This document shows, in pieces, positions 30,732 through 40,577 of a stretch of 64,000 bases of DNA. The position numbers were made by a program, and so were the translations under genes. The stretch is from Sodalis praecaptivus (lineage in GTDB: Bacteria > Pseudomonadota > Gammaproteobacteria > Enterobacterales > Enterobacteriaceae). How positions within the stretch are numbered: position 1 is the first letter of the stretch; each line of letters begins with the position of its first letter. Below the pieces are notes generated by a model that saw only the letters and a program-made list of their open reading frames with translations, searched no databases and had not been told where the DNA came from. The stretch lies in NCBI RefSeq assembly GCF_000517425.1, contig NZ_CP006569.1:2356001-2420000 (forward strand), given 5' to 3'.

Positions 30732-31571
30732 ATGCCCCAGGGCAATGTGCTTGGCGCCTATCTACGCCAACGGCGCACCAAACTCGATCCCGGCGCTTTC
30801 GGTTATGACGGCGGCCGGCGGCGGACCCAAGGATTGCGGCGCGAAGAAGTCGCCCAGCTCGCCCATATCAGCGCCACCTGGTACACCTGGCTGGAGCAAG
30901 GGCGCGGCGGAAAACCGTCCGCGGCGGTGTTGGACCGCTTAGCACAAGCGCTGATGTTGACGGAAGCCGAGCGCGAGCATCTGTTTTTACTCGGCCTCGG
31001 CCGCCTGCCCGAGGTGCGCTACCGCGCCTGCGATACCATCACGCCGCGTTTGCAGCGCGTACTGGATGTCTTTACCGATACCCCGGCCATCGTGCGCACC
31101 GCCACCTGGGACGTTATCGCCTGGAATCGCGCCGCCGCCGCGGTGTTCACCGATTACGGCCAGCTTGCGCCCGCCGAGCGCAATGTTCTGCGTTTGATGT
31201 TTTGCGAGCCGCGTATGCGCGCGGTACAGGGGGATTGGCAATCCGTGGCCCGGCTGGTCGTGGCCTCGTTTCGTCACGACGCGGCCCGAGCCGGCGCGGA
31301 CGCCGAGGTAGAGCGGCTGGTGACGGAGCTGAGTCAGGCCAGTCCTGAGTTCGCCGCGATGTGGCGCGATGAGGACGTGCAGACCGACGGTAACGGCATT
31401 AAACACTTGCGCCATCCGCAATTGGGGGCCATTACCCTGGAATTTTCGTCCTTTGCCGTGGACGCCAGGCCGGACCTGAGCTTGGTTGTCTTTAATCCCG
31501 TGTCGGAAACCGACCGGCAGCGCATCGCGGCCTTTATTGCCGACGCACCACATGCCGCCCTGCCGGCGTAA
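30732..31571 (+). CDS. XRE-family regulator with MmyB-like ligand domain
   Basis: A transcription regulator of 279 residues. The N-terminal helix-turn-helix (GLRREEVAQLAHISATWYTW, about residues 34-53) is followed by the typical linker LEQGRGGKPS. The C-terminal MmyB-type ligand domain begins near residue 105 (TPAIVRTATWDVIAWN). The domain is thought to bind a small or fatty ligand. The divergent SDR gene is the likely target, as is common for this family. Confidence 0.88.
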   Translation: MPQGNVLGAYLRQRRTKLDPGAFGYDGGRRRTQGLRREEVAQLAHISATWYTWLEQGRGGKPSAAVLDRLAQALMLTEAEREHLFLLGLGRLPEVRYRACDTITPRLQRVLDVFTDTPAIVRTATWDVIAWNRAAAAVFTDYGQLAPAERNVLRLMFCEPRMRAVQGDWQSVARLVVASFRHDAARAGADAEVERLVTELSQASPEFAAMWRDEDVQTDGNGIKHLRHPQLGAITLEFSSFAVDARPDLSLVVFNPVSETDRQRIAAFIADAPHAALPA

Positions 31572-31605
31572 CGGCGGCCGAAAAACGCGCAATGCGCTAT
31601 CGCCA

Positions 31606-34600
31606 TTATCCCCCAACACCGCGCGCCGATTTCGCCGCTTCGTTCGCCGTGGCGGCGTCTGGCCGCGTTTGCGGCGTTTGCGACCTTTGCGGCGGATGAT
31701 CCCCCTCCTCCTGCGGCGCATCGCCGTGATGACGAGTGAGAATAGGCGGGCGATCGGCGGCAAAGATGATGCCCAGGGTCGCCCCGCCCAGCCTGCCGCC
31801 CAAATTGGCAAGCGATGAGGTCGGCAGGACCAGCGTCGGGTCGGAGATAAACCTGCCGTCAGTGTTGGTAAGCGCAGCGCTGCTGACGCAGGTCTGGCCG
31901 GCGGCGGCCATGATGCCGGAGGTATTGTCTATCTCCCCCGCGTTCAGCCAGAGATTACCGCCGCTGAGAATGCCGGTATTCACGCTGTGAATGTTAATCA
32001 AGCGCTGTCCCTGGGTATCGATATGGAGATCGTTATTGGCCTGTAATTGGCCCCCGGCGTTATCGATTGCGCGGCTTTGGATGCGTCCTTCCGCGGTGGC
32101 GGTAATGCGGCCGGCGGTATTGGTGATCTCGCCGGCGTAAATTAGCAGGTTGCCGCCGCTCAAAATGCCCGCGTTGCGGCTGTAGGCGTTATTCAATTGC
32201 TGGCCGTGGGTATCCAGTTGCAGGTGATCGCCGGATTGCAGACGGCCGCCCGCGTTCAACAGTGCGCCGCTGTTAACGCGGCATTCGCCCACGGCGCTGA
32301 TAAGTCCCGCCTCATTGTCAATATCGCCGGCGGTAAGCGTAAGGCGCCCGCCACACAGAATGCCGGCGTGGCTGCTGTGGGTGTTGCTCAGCCGCTGGCC
32401 CTGGGTATCAATGTTCAAATCGCTTCCTGCCTGCAGACATCCCCCGCTATTATCAAACTCCCGGCTTTTGATACGGGCCTCTCCGGCGGTGACGATGCGG
32501 CCGGCGCTATTATCCAGCGCGCCGGTAGTGATAGAGAGCAGCGTACCGGCCTGCAGACTTCCCCCCTGGTTTTCCAGCGAGCGGGTCATCAGCTTCATGC
32601 TTTGCGCCGTCGTCAGCTTGCCCTCGCTATTTTTTAAAGCGCCGCCATCGATTTGGGTTGTGCCTGCGGCGCTTATCATGCCCGCCATATTGTCGACCTC
32701 GCCGGCGTCGAGGTATAAATCCGCGCCGCATCGTATCCCGGTATTGCCGGTGTAGCGATTCTGCAGCGGTTGGCCCCGGGTATCGATGCGCAGGTTGCCG
32801 CCGGCCTGCAAACGCCCGCCGTTATTTTCCAATAGGCCGCAGGATATCTGCATCGCCGCCTGCGCCAGCACGCTACCGCCGGTATTGCCGAGCGGTTTGC
32901 GCCGGGTGTCGATCGTCACCTCCTCCCCCGCCAGGATGCCATTGGCGTTCATCAAATGCTGACTGCGCTGGGTTAATCGATTTTTCGCCTCTATCCGTCC
33001 CCCCGTGTTGATGAGAACCTGTTGCGTCTCCAGTTGCGCTTCGCCGCCAAGCGCCAGCAATCGACCGCCCTGGTTGTCGAGTTTATTGGCTTTGATTGTC
33101 AGATTGCGGCTGCCCTGCAAGTAGCCGTAGGCATTATTTATTCCGCGTTCGGCCTGCAAGATAAGGCTGCCGTCATCGGCCGCGATGAGCGTGCCGACAG
33201 CGTTATTCAAATAACCGGACAGCAACCGCAGAACGCCGCCGCTCTCGATCCAGCCGCCGCGATTGTCCGCCTCGCCGCTGACGAACACCTTCATTTCTCC
33301 CGCATCAGGTTGCCACATGATCCCCTTTTGGTGCCGCAGCCGGGTGGCCGTCAGCGACAGCGATTGCGCTCGGGTAACGCTTTGCGACAGATCGACCCAT
33401 TCCCCTTGCAGCGTCATAGCGCCGGCAGACCATAAGAGGCCCTGATAACCGTTTAACCGCTCGACGGTCAGGGACATCTTGCCCGTGCCCATTAACTTTA
33501 TCGAGCCGTCCTGATTGTCGAGGGTCTTGGTCTGTAGCGACAGGTTATGGCCGTTGACAATAATTCTCCCGGCGCGGTTTTCAAGCCAATCCGTTTGCAC
33601 GGTGGTGTCGCCGCTGTTGATAAGTAGCCCCTGCTGATTGTTTAGCCGATGCGTTTTCACCTGCAGCAGTTGTTCCCCCCGTTGCTGCAAGGTGCCGAGC
33701 CGGTTGGAAATATCCTGGGCCGTCAGCGTTAACGCATCGGCGGTTAGCCGACCGTTATTGTTGGTCAATGACGTTGCGGCGCGCGCGGTGATTTTGCCGC
33801 CATTGATGTGGGCGTTGTTGCTACTGATAACGCCCTGACTAGCCGATAGCACAATGTTATCTCCGGCGATACGGCTGCCGGCCAGATCCACCTCGGTCCC
33901 CCACATCATCACGGCGCCGGTGGCCTGATGGGTGCCCTGGGCGATTAAGGGGCCTTGGCTGGTCATAATCAGATTGCCCGGCTGGGTCAGTTGGCCCTGC
34001 GCATCGCTGCCGGCCACCAGCAAGCTGTCGCAGGTATTGTCGATGCGTCTGGCGGTAAAGGTAACATTGCCCCCCGCACGGACGGCGCCGCCGTTATAGA
34101 TGGTGCCGGTGGCGGAGAATATGGCGTTGCTCTGCGTGGCCAGACGTCCGGCGTTGACCACATCCCCCTGCGTCGCCAGCGCCAGCGTATCCTGACTCTG
34201 CATGCTGCCTCGGTTTTCCAAACGGCCGGCGACGCTGATGCTCAGTTCACCCACGCCGGCGCCCATTTCCCCGGCGTTACGTACCCCCACGCCTTTTTCG
34301 GTACCCAACATGACGATTTTCTGGGCATACATCCCCCCCAGCGCCGCTACGTCCAGCGCATAGGGCGGTTGTTCGCTCCCCACTTCGGCGAAAATGCCCG
34401 TCACGCCGCCGCGGGTGTCCACCCGATTACGTCCTGTCACCAGGGTGAGCGACGAGCCGTGCAGTTGGGCGTTGACCGCCACCGCACGCGCAATAAGCTG
34501 CGTGTAGTCGGTATTGGTGGTATTCATTCCTCGACCGGTGACCTCAATCTGGCCGTCGTCAACCTGATAGCCTTTCAACTGACCCTCCTCGCTAATGGGT

Positions 34601-35172
34601 CGGCCGGTGGTCAGCGTGCTTACGCGGGCATTAATAAAGCCGCAGCCGTTGCAACTGATACCCGCAGGATTGGCGAGGATCACGTCGGCAGGCTGGCCCG
34701 CGACTTCAATGTACCCATTCAGTCGGCTGGGGTGCGGCTGGGTGACCTCGTTGATAATCAGCGTCGCTTCCCGCGTCAATAACGGGTTAGCCGCCACGCC
34801 GCCGGCCAGTTCGGTTTGGCTTGCCGTCGTCGCGTTGTTAAGAATGACGCCAGGCGCCGCGACATCAAACTGCTGATAGTGATTGTATGAAATCCCGTTA
34901 CCGTTAGGTGGCCGGATATTGACCACCGGTAACCCATTGGCCATGGTAAGCACCTCGGGACGATGATCCTCGGGGGCGCCGACGTCGGCGATGATGCCGC
35001 CGTGAAGCGGCGGCCCTATTAGCAGACAGGCCAGGCCGAAAAGTCGGCCGAGCAGAAACCGACCGGGTGCGGGTCGGCCGATGCGCGGCGCCGTCTTATC
35101 GCGCTCCACCACCACCCGACCGCGCCGGGCGCGGGTTCTGGGTTCCTTGAAAAGCTCAGTACGTTTTTGCAT
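31606..35172 (-). CDS. TpsA exoprotein, filamentous hemagglutinin/hemolysin-like
   Basis: Secreted partner of a two-partner secretion system, 1188 residues. The extended basic N-terminus and signal peptide are followed by the TPS domain with its hallmark NPAGISCNGCGFINAR (about residue 165). Many hemagglutinin beta-helix repeats follow; the last four have a near-perfect 65-residue period (units with ILSGGNLWLNAGEIDNTSG or similar). It is shorter than ShlA-type proteins (about 1600), and I see no toxin or cytolysin domain. It ends in a Pro/Arg/Thr-rich tail unlike the repeats, so the C-terminus may be truncated. The partner TpsB lies upstream. Confidence 0.88.
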   Translation of the reverse strand: MQKRTELFKEPRTRARRGRVVVERDKTAPRIGRPAPGRFLLGRLFGLACLLIGPPLHGGIIADVGAPEDHRPEVLTMANGLPVVNIRPPNGNGISYNHYQQFDVAAPGVILNNATTASQTELAGGVAANPLLTREATLIINEVTQPHPSRLNGYIEVAGQPADVILANPAGISCNGCGFINARVSTLTTGRPISEEGQLKGYQVDDGQIEVTGRGMNTTNTDYTQLIARAVAVNAQLHGSSLTLVTGRNRVDTRGGVTGIFAEVGSEQPPYALDVAALGGMYAQKIVMLGTEKGVGVRNAGEMGAGVGELSISVAGRLENRGSMQSQDTLALATQGDVVNAGRLATQSNAIFSATGTIYNGGAVRAGGNVTFTARRIDNTCDSLLVAGSDAQGQLTQPGNLIMTSQGPLIAQGTHQATGAVMMWGTEVDLAGSRIAGDNIVLSASQGVISSNNAHINGGKITARAATSLTNNNGRLTADALTLTAQDISNRLGTLQQRGEQLLQVKTHRLNNQQGLLINSGDTTVQTDWLENRAGRIIVNGHNLSLQTKTLDNQDGSIKLMGTGKMSLTVERLNGYQGLLWSAGAMTLQGEWVDLSQSVTRAQSLSLTATRLRHQKGIMWQPDAGEMKVFVSGEADNRGGWIESGGVLRLLSGYLNNAVGTLIAADDGSLILQAERGINNAYGYLQGSRNLTIKANKLDNQGGRLLALGGEAQLETQQVLINTGGRIEAKNRLTQRSQHLMNANGILAGEEVTIDTRRKPLGNTGGSVLAQAAMQISCGLLENNGGRLQAGGNLRIDTRGQPLQNRYTGNTGIRCGADLYLDAGEVDNMAGMISAAGTTQIDGGALKNSEGKLTTAQSMKLMTRSLENQGGSLQAGTLLSITTGALDNSAGRIVTAGEARIKSREFDNSGGCLQAGSDLNIDTQGQRLSNTHSSHAGILCGGRLTLTAGDIDNEAGLISAVGECRVNSGALLNAGGRLQSGDHLQLDTHGQQLNNAYSRNAGILSGGNLLIYAGEITNTAGRITATAEGRIQSRAIDNAGGQLQANNDLHIDTQGQRLINIHSVNTGILSGGNLWLNAGEIDNTSGIMAAAGQTCVSSAALTNTDGRFISDPTLVLPTSSLANLGGRLGGATLGIIFAADRPPILTRHHGDAPQEEGDHPPQRSQTPQTRPDAATANEAAKSARGVGG

Positions 35173-35221
35173 AGCAGATGGAGTCCCGGTTAAACGCCCC
35201 GTCCACGGGGCGACAGATCGC

Positions 35222-36952
35222 TTAATAGTGCCAGGTCAGGCTAAAGCCCAGGGAGACGGGCGCTGCGCCTGTGGTCGATGTCGCCAGCGGCAGTTCGGCG
35301 GAAACGTCGTAGCTCAGCTTGGCCCGGGACAGATGGCCACGGACCCCCAAGGCCGCACCGGCGAGGCGCCGCCAGCGCGCTTTGCCCCTGCCACCGCCTC
35401 CGTCGCGTACCTCGCCGTAACCCGCGGACAGATAGACCTCTTGTTGCGGTATCGCGGTGCGCCAGGCCAGCGTGGGGTGCAGCATCCATCCGCGGCTGGC
35501 GGTAAGAGGCATACCGGCGTCAACGCCGCGCAGCGCCCAACGACCGTCGACGGCGAACGCGTCCTGAACGGCCTGCGGCGCCGCGCTGGCCTGATAGCGG
35601 TAGCGGGCGGAGAAGGTAAATGTCTGACGGGCTAGGGTAAACGCGCGTTGCACCCAGGCGTCCAGCGTCAGCGTATCCCCTCCGGCGGCAAATTCGGTCT
35701 CTTCGCCGCCGGGGCGGGCCGTCGCCTGGCCGGCGCGGCGTGTCATTTCCTGGCCGGTGGCGCGCGCGCCGAACCAACGGGTGCCCCGCCGATAATTAAC
35801 GGCGACCTCCACCGCGGCGGGGTGAAAGTAACGGCGATGGGATATCCCCAGCCGCCAGGTGCCGGTACGGCGCGTTTGCGGGTGCAGGGTCACCTGATTG
35901 AGTCGATGGCGGCTTTGACTGAGAAGTCCACCGCCTGATACGGTCGTTTTGGCGGTGCGGTTGCGGTGCAGCACCCAGGCTAATTGCAAATCCAAGTTGC
36001 GCTGATGGCCGGCATAACAATAATGCCGGCGTTGGCAGGTGACCCTTTGCTGGAAGCGGCTGTCGCTGGCGCCCATCCCCAGGAGCCAATAGCCTATTGG
36101 AACCGAGTAGTGCACGGTGATATTGCCTACCTGCCGCCGGCCCCCGCTGCCGAGGGTGCGGCTGACGGCAAGGGACAGGCGATCGCTCAGCGCGGCGGGG
36201 TTGTCCAGCGCCAGCATAAGCCCGGTGCGATAGCGGCCGTCGTGGTGGGCGGCGCCATTATCAAGCCAGCCGACCAGTTGGCAAAAACGGTTTTGGCGGC
36301 GGGCGATAACAATATCGCTCTCTCCCTGCGCCGGGCCCGGACGCAGCGCTACGCTGGCCGTAACCGAGCGCAAGCGCTGCAAATTATCTAAAGCCTGTTC
36401 AATCGCGCGCAGATCGAGCACGTTTCCGCGTCCCCCCGGCAGCGCCGTATTCAGGTTCACGCCATAGGTGTTACCCGGCGCCGCTACCACCTCCCTTACC
36501 CGACCGGGCACAATGCGTAACCTCAACTCGCCCTGGCGCAGATCCTGCGGCGGTGCCACGATCCGCGTGGTCACCCAGCCATGTTCGATAAGCCTGTTTT
36601 GCAACAGCGTCATTAACCGCGCGATGCGCCGCGCGTCCAGACAGTGGCCGAGCGCCTGATTCGCCAGGCGCTGCAACGGCACCCAAGACGGCAGAGCCTC
36701 GCGCCCGTCCAGCGTCACGCGCCGCAAAACAACACAGGGGACATCGGGCATCGTCGGGCGATCGACGACGGGGCCCGCCTGCGTTTGCCGGCGGGTCGGC
36801 GACGAGAGAAACGGTTGATGCTGCGCCTGTGGTGCCAGTGAAGAATCCAACGAGGGTCGAGCGAGGGGTGAAGCCTGGATATCGTACGAGGTCATGGCGG
36901 CCAATTTTACCAGCCAGTGCAGCGGCATGACCCTTTTCTGCTTTCCTTGCAT
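35222..36952 (-). CDS. TpsB outer membrane transporter, ShlB/FhaC family
   Basis: Omp85-superfamily outer membrane channel, 576 residues, that recognises the TPS domain and exports TpsA. The order is an N-terminal stretch, POTRA domain (LMTLLQNRLIEHGWVTTRIV, about residues 110-130) and a C-terminal 16-strand barrel ending SLGFSLTWHY with a terminal aromatic. The start has a good ribosome site (GGGAGA) at 36952. The first 25 residues make a weak signal peptide. Only 49 bases separate it from tpsA. Confidence 0.9.
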   Translation of the reverse strand: MQGKQKRVMPLHWLVKLAAMTSYDIQASPLARPSLDSSLAPQAQHQPFLSSPTRRQTQAGPVVDRPTMPDVPCVVLRRVTLDGREALPSWVPLQRLANQALGHCLDARRIARLMTLLQNRLIEHGWVTTRIVAPPQDLRQGELRLRIVPGRVREVVAAPGNTYGVNLNTALPGGRGNVLDLRAIEQALDNLQRLRSVTASVALRPGPAQGESDIVIARRQNRFCQLVGWLDNGAAHHDGRYRTGLMLALDNPAALSDRLSLAVSRTLGSGGRRQVGNITVHYSVPIGYWLLGMGASDSRFQQRVTCQRRHYCYAGHQRNLDLQLAWVLHRNRTAKTTVSGGGLLSQSRHRLNQVTLHPQTRRTGTWRLGISHRRYFHPAAVEVAVNYRRGTRWFGARATGQEMTRRAGQATARPGGEETEFAAGGDTLTLDAWVQRAFTLARQTFTFSARYRYQASAAPQAVQDAFAVDGRWALRGVDAGMPLTASRGWMLHPTLAWRTAIPQQEVYLSAGYGEVRDGGGGRGKARWRRLAGAALGVRGHLSRAKLSYDVSAELPLATSTTGAAPVSLGFSLTWHY

Positions 36953-37351
36953 AGAAGATCTCCCTTTCGTTCACGCGCCATAAAGGCGGCACGGACGCGT
37001 GGCGTCGCCTGGCGAGACGACTCACGACAGGTCCAGCCGTCCCACGGGCCTGAGCAGGCTGAAGAGGAGAGCACCATATCATCCTGCACGTCACGCACTG
37101 GTAATACCTGTTATCTTGTCACGTGGAGCAGCGGCGTCAGGGATGTGATTAAGGCGTTACCGGCACTGCGACGCCCAGACGGTCTCGCCACCGTGCGCGC
37201 CGACACGCCTTTGCGCCAATGCCGGGCTGGACGGGGCTTTTAGCGCTGCACAACGTCGGGTCTAGGCTTCGAGCAAGGCCTCAGCGAAAGGTTAAATAAG
37301 AGGGTTTGAAATTAATATGCATGTCAAGTAAAAATATTTTGTCGTATGCCT

Positions 37352-37380
37352 AAAACAACAAACCCGCCGAAGCGGGTTTG
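37352..37380 (-). terminator. Terminator of the small membrane peptide gene
   Basis: An 8-bp stem (AAACCCGC / GCGGGTTT) with a 4-base loop and a T-rich tail (TGTTGTTTTA) on the minus strand, 30 bases after the small ORF stop. Confidence 0.85.
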
Positions 37381-37409
37381 CATGAAATTGGTTACTGCCG
37401 GCGAGGGAA

Positions 37410-37496
37410 TCAGAGCATTGCGCTGATGACCGCAACCCAAAATGCCATACTAATCAGTATGATACTTGGCAGCGTCCATTTGTAGAAGTCTTCCAT
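37410..37496 (-). CDS. Small membrane peptide, 28 residues
   Basis: A short gene starting MEDFYKWTLPS and ending in a single hydrophobic helix (IILISMAFWVAVISAML). A ribosome site (TGAGG) lies 7 bases before the ATG, and a rho-independent terminator follows. The single-helix design, charged N-terminus and flanking signals resemble the small stress-induced membrane proteins of enterobacteria. I do not recognise the family. The region is AT-rich compared with neighbours. Confidence 0.72.
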   Translation of the reverse strand: MEDFYKWTLPSIILISMAFWVAVISAML

Positions 37497-38328
37497 AATT
37501 ACCTCACATTAGGTTTGCATCTTTAAGAATAATCTTACACCTATTTCACTTCAAAGAATAGGGTCTAGATCCCCATTTGCGTCTTATTTCGATGTTAATT
37601 TCTAACTTGCATCACATTTTTGGTGTCGGAAACGGCTGATGTCATCTTTTCTTCACCAAAACAAGCTGCATTTTACCGAGGCGCACCGTTTTCAATCGTT
37701 AAAATAAGACTAGAACACCTTGCTATTTCATGATTTGACCTGGCTCATGCTTTTGAGCCTTGATTGTGCTGATGATTTTATTTCTGCCGTCAAAAAGTAA
37801 AAAAAATGTCACTTGCACCAGTTTTGCACAACTTTGGGGCAGATTCGGGGCGGATGCACAACGGCATACCGGGGGACGACGGCGGCGCACGCGAACGGTA
37901 ATCCGCTGGGTTAAAGCGATGCCGCCCTTCCCCTGCCCGCCGACGCTGGACGACCGCGGCCTGCCCTTCTGCTGCATCGATGACGGCCCGCGCCCGCCGC
38001 CCGAGTGGAGCGCGGCCACCCGAGCGCGTTAAAGCGCAGCAAGCGCCTGCCGGTCATCGGGGCGCGCGCGCGTGCCGCAGAACAATAAACAGTTGACATT
38101 GAACAATTTTACAACAACACTCATTCCTACGTTCCGCTTAAGGCCGGCGGCACGCCGGGCGACGCCCGCCCGCATCATTTCTGCTTTTCCAGATTGCGTC
38201 CGCGCTAACCCACCTGCGCAGGCATTATCTATACGGCATACGGCGCCAATCTGAGCACGGCAGTCAGACAGTTGTCATCACAGCGCTCCAAACCTTAAAC
38301 GGCACCATGACTTTAGGGGGAAATGACA

Positions 38329-39201
38329 ATGTGGCACGCCATAAGCACCCTGCTGGCAGAAACCCTGGACGAAAATGAAATTTCGCAACGGCGGGTATTA
38401 CCCGGCGGCGAGCTGCATACCGCCTGGTATCTCCGATACGGCCCTCATCACATTTTTGTCAAAAGCGACGGCCATGAACTGCTGCAAAAGTTTGCCGATG
38501 AAGCGGACCAGCTCGCCTTATTGGCGCGCAGCAAGACCGTGCGCGTGCCACAGGTCTACGGCGTCGGCAGCGCGCGGGAGAGTAGCTTTTTGCTGTTGGA
38601 GTACCTGCCGCCACGCCCTTTTGACGCCCACGGCGCCTGGCGCTTCGGGCAACAGCTGGCCCGTTTGCATCAATGGAGCGAGCAGCCGCAATTCGGCTTA
38701 GATTTTGACAACGATCTTTCCACCTTGCCGCAGCCGAACGCCTGGCAGCGCCGCTGGTCGCGCTTTTTCGCCGAGCAGCGCATCGGCTGGCAATTACAGT
38801 TGGCGGCGGAAAAAGGGCTGGTGTTTGGCGATATTGATACGCTTATTGATAGGGTCGAACAGCGGCTGCACGACCACCAGCCGCAACCGTCTCTTTTGCA
38901 CGGCGACCTTTGGCCGGATAATTGCGCCAACAGCGACCAGGGCGGGTTTCTTTTCGATCCCGCCAGTTACTGGGGCGATCGGGAATGTGATTTGGCCACA
39001 TTGCCGTTGTTTAGCCAAATGCCGCCGCAAATTTATGACGGCTACCAGAGCGTCTGGCCGCTGGACAAAGATTTCGTGCGCCGTCAGCCGGTCTATCAGC
39101 TTTATTACCGGCTGAAAGACGCCATTTTATTTGGGGGAGAGCACGTTCCGGCGGCGGCCGCCGCGCTCGACAGCGTGCTCGCCGCCGGTGCCGGCGATTA
39201 A
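38329..39201 (+). CDS. yniA: YniA, fructosamine kinase family protein
   Basis: A 290-residue kinase-like protein of the ketosamine/fructosamine-3-kinase family, thought to phosphorylate sugar adducts for protein deglycation. Very similar to E. coli YniA along the whole length: LPGGELHTAWYLRYG, SKTVRVPQVYGVG, QPQFGLDFDNDLST, the catalytic QPSLLHGDLWPDNCA and YWGDRECDLA. I start it at the second Met (38329), which matches relatives, rather than 38323. It ends overlapping yniB by 4 bases tail to tail. Confidence 0.95.
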   Translation: MWHAISTLLAETLDENEISQRRVLPGGELHTAWYLRYGPHHIFVKSDGHELLQKFADEADQLALLARSKTVRVPQVYGVGSARESSFLLLEYLPPRPFDAHGAWRFGQQLARLHQWSEQPQFGLDFDNDLSTLPQPNAWQRRWSRFFAEQRIGWQLQLAAEKGLVFGDIDTLIDRVEQRLHDHQPQPSLLHGDLWPDNCANSDQGGFLFDPASYWGDRECDLATLPLFSQMPPQIYDGYQSVWPLDKDFVRRQPVYQLYYRLKDAILFGGEHVPAAAAALDSVLAAGAGD

Positions 39202-39746
39202 AGCATCCCCAAAAGTTTGAAGGCGAAATACCCCGCCACCACAATAATCACCGGCAGGATGTACAGCGGGAAAAATTGCAGCAAAATGGTATGGCGCGGC
39301 ATGACGATACGCTGTTCCAGCTGGGCGCGGCTAATGCCGCTGTCGCCGCGCGCCTGTTCCAGCACCATTTGATCCTCTACGCCTTCGCGCACGTGCTTCA
39401 CCTGCCGCGACATGCGCGCGCCCGACGCCTGCAGCGCCAATCCGACAAACACCAAAATATAAATAAACCAAAACAGCGTGTTCGGGCTGGCAAAAAGACC
39501 GCGGCTAAAATCCGGTTGCGGGGAATTATGCCAAAAGGCGTTCAGAAAAGGGGTATTGAAGCGCATCATATCGATAATGACATGAAAAAAGTCGCTTACC
39601 ACCGCATTAATGCCTTGATTCGGACCGCTATGTTGCTCGATAAACTTCAATACCGAAATAAAGGTCGAAATCACTGCCGGTATAAAGATAACCCATCCGG
39701 CAATCCGCTTAACAACCGCCAGGCGGCCGGCTTGCTGATACGTCAT
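39198..39746 (-). CDS. yniB: YniB, inner membrane protein
   Basis: A 182-residue membrane protein with three or four hydrophobic segments (AGWVIFIPAVISTFISVLKF; TLFWFIYILVFVGLALQAS; a C-terminal helix IVVAGYFAFKLLG). Function unknown. The yniA-yniB-yniC order and overall character match E. coli YniB. It overlaps the yniA stop by 4 bases and is divergent from hxpB. Confidence 0.92.
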   Translation of the reverse strand: MTYQQAGRLAVVKRIAGWVIFIPAVISTFISVLKFIEQHSGPNQGINAVVSDFFHVIIDMMRFNTPFLNAFWHNSPQPDFSRGLFASPNTLFWFIYILVFVGLALQASGARMSRQVKHVREGVEDQMVLEQARGDSGISRAQLEQRIVMPRHTILLQFFPLYILPVIIVVAGYFAFKLLGML

Positions 39747-39910
39747 GTGCTCCCCTTGAATAAACGACGCAGGTCCGATTGGCTTAAGTTTATCTATAAT
39801 TTACTTTTTTTGCTTTACTGTTTTTTTAAAAAGCCCTTTATGCTGTCGCTATTGCCCGCGCCGTGATTCCGGCGCGCGCGCCGCCCGTTCACTACAGGAA
39901 AGGTTTCGTT

Positions 39911-40576
39911 ATGGCAACCCCCCCCAAGCAACAAGCGGTTATCTTTGACATGGATGGCCTGATTATTGACTCCGAACCGCTGTGGCACCAAGCGGAGCTT
40001 GCGGTATTCGCCGAATTGGGCAAAGCGAGTTCCCTCGCCGCTACCCTGCCCGACACGCTGGGATTACGGATTAATGAGGTGGTGGATCTCTGGTATCAAG
40101 CTTCGCCCTGGCAAGGACCGTCGCGGCGCGAGGTTAGCGGGCGCATTATTGAACGTGCTCTGGGCCTGATCGAGCAGCAGCGGCCGTTGCTGCCTGGCGT
40201 ACGGCAGGCTCTGACGCTGGCGACGAATTGCGGGTTGAAAATCGGTCTGGCGTCGGCCTCGCCGCTGTTTATGCTGGAACGCGTGTTGGACCTGTTTGCG
40301 CTGCGCCACTATTTCCATTTCATCGCGTCTGCGGAGCAGTTGCCCTACAGTAAGCCGCACCCGGAAGTGTATCTGCGCGCCGCCGCCGGCCTGGACGTCG
40401 AGCCAATGCGCTGTTCCACCCTGGAAGACTCCTTTAACGGTATGATTGCCACCCGGGCGGCGCGCATGCGCTCGATTGTCGTGCCGGATGCCGGGCTGCG
40501 CGACGACCCGCGCTGGTGTCTGGCACAGGTGCGGCTGCCGTCGCTGCTGGCCCTGGAAGCGGCACATCTCCTCTGA
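39911..40576 (+). CDS. hxpB: HxpB (YniC), hexitol phosphatase
   Basis: HAD-superfamily phosphatase of 221 residues that dephosphorylates 2-deoxyglucose 6-phosphate and hexitol phosphates. HAD motif I reads VIFDMDGLIIDSEPLWHQAE, motif II is in IGLASASPLFML, motif III in PYSKPHPEVYL, and motif IV in CSTLEDSFNGMIA. The ATG at 39911 gives MATPPKQQAV; 16 residues of the longer frame are not conserved. The stop is one base from the convergent kdgF stop. Confidence 0.94.
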   Translation: MATPPKQQAVIFDMDGLIIDSEPLWHQAELAVFAELGKASSLAATLPDTLGLRINEVVDLWYQASPWQGPSRREVSGRIIERALGLIEQQRPLLPGVRQALTLATNCGLKIGLASASPLFMLERVLDLFALRHYFHFIASAEQLPYSKPHPEVYLRAAAGLDVEPMRCSTLEDSFNGMIATRAARMRSIVVPDAGLRDDPRWCLAQVRLPSLLALEAAHLL

Positions 40577-40577
40577 T

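Larger units (their letters stand above)
36953..38328. other. Long intergenic region before yniA
   Basis: About 1.4 kb. It contains one 28-residue gene with its own ribosome site and terminator (37352-37496). The remainder has no supported gene. E. coli has pfkB and ydiZ in this area; neither is seen. Open frames at 37723-38032 are GC-rich mirror frames without ribosome sites. Confidence 0.6.

Noticed and set aside
37723-38032. Mirror ORFs of about 90-98 codons before yniA
   Set aside because: Overlapping frames on both strands with low-complexity Arg/Pro composition.
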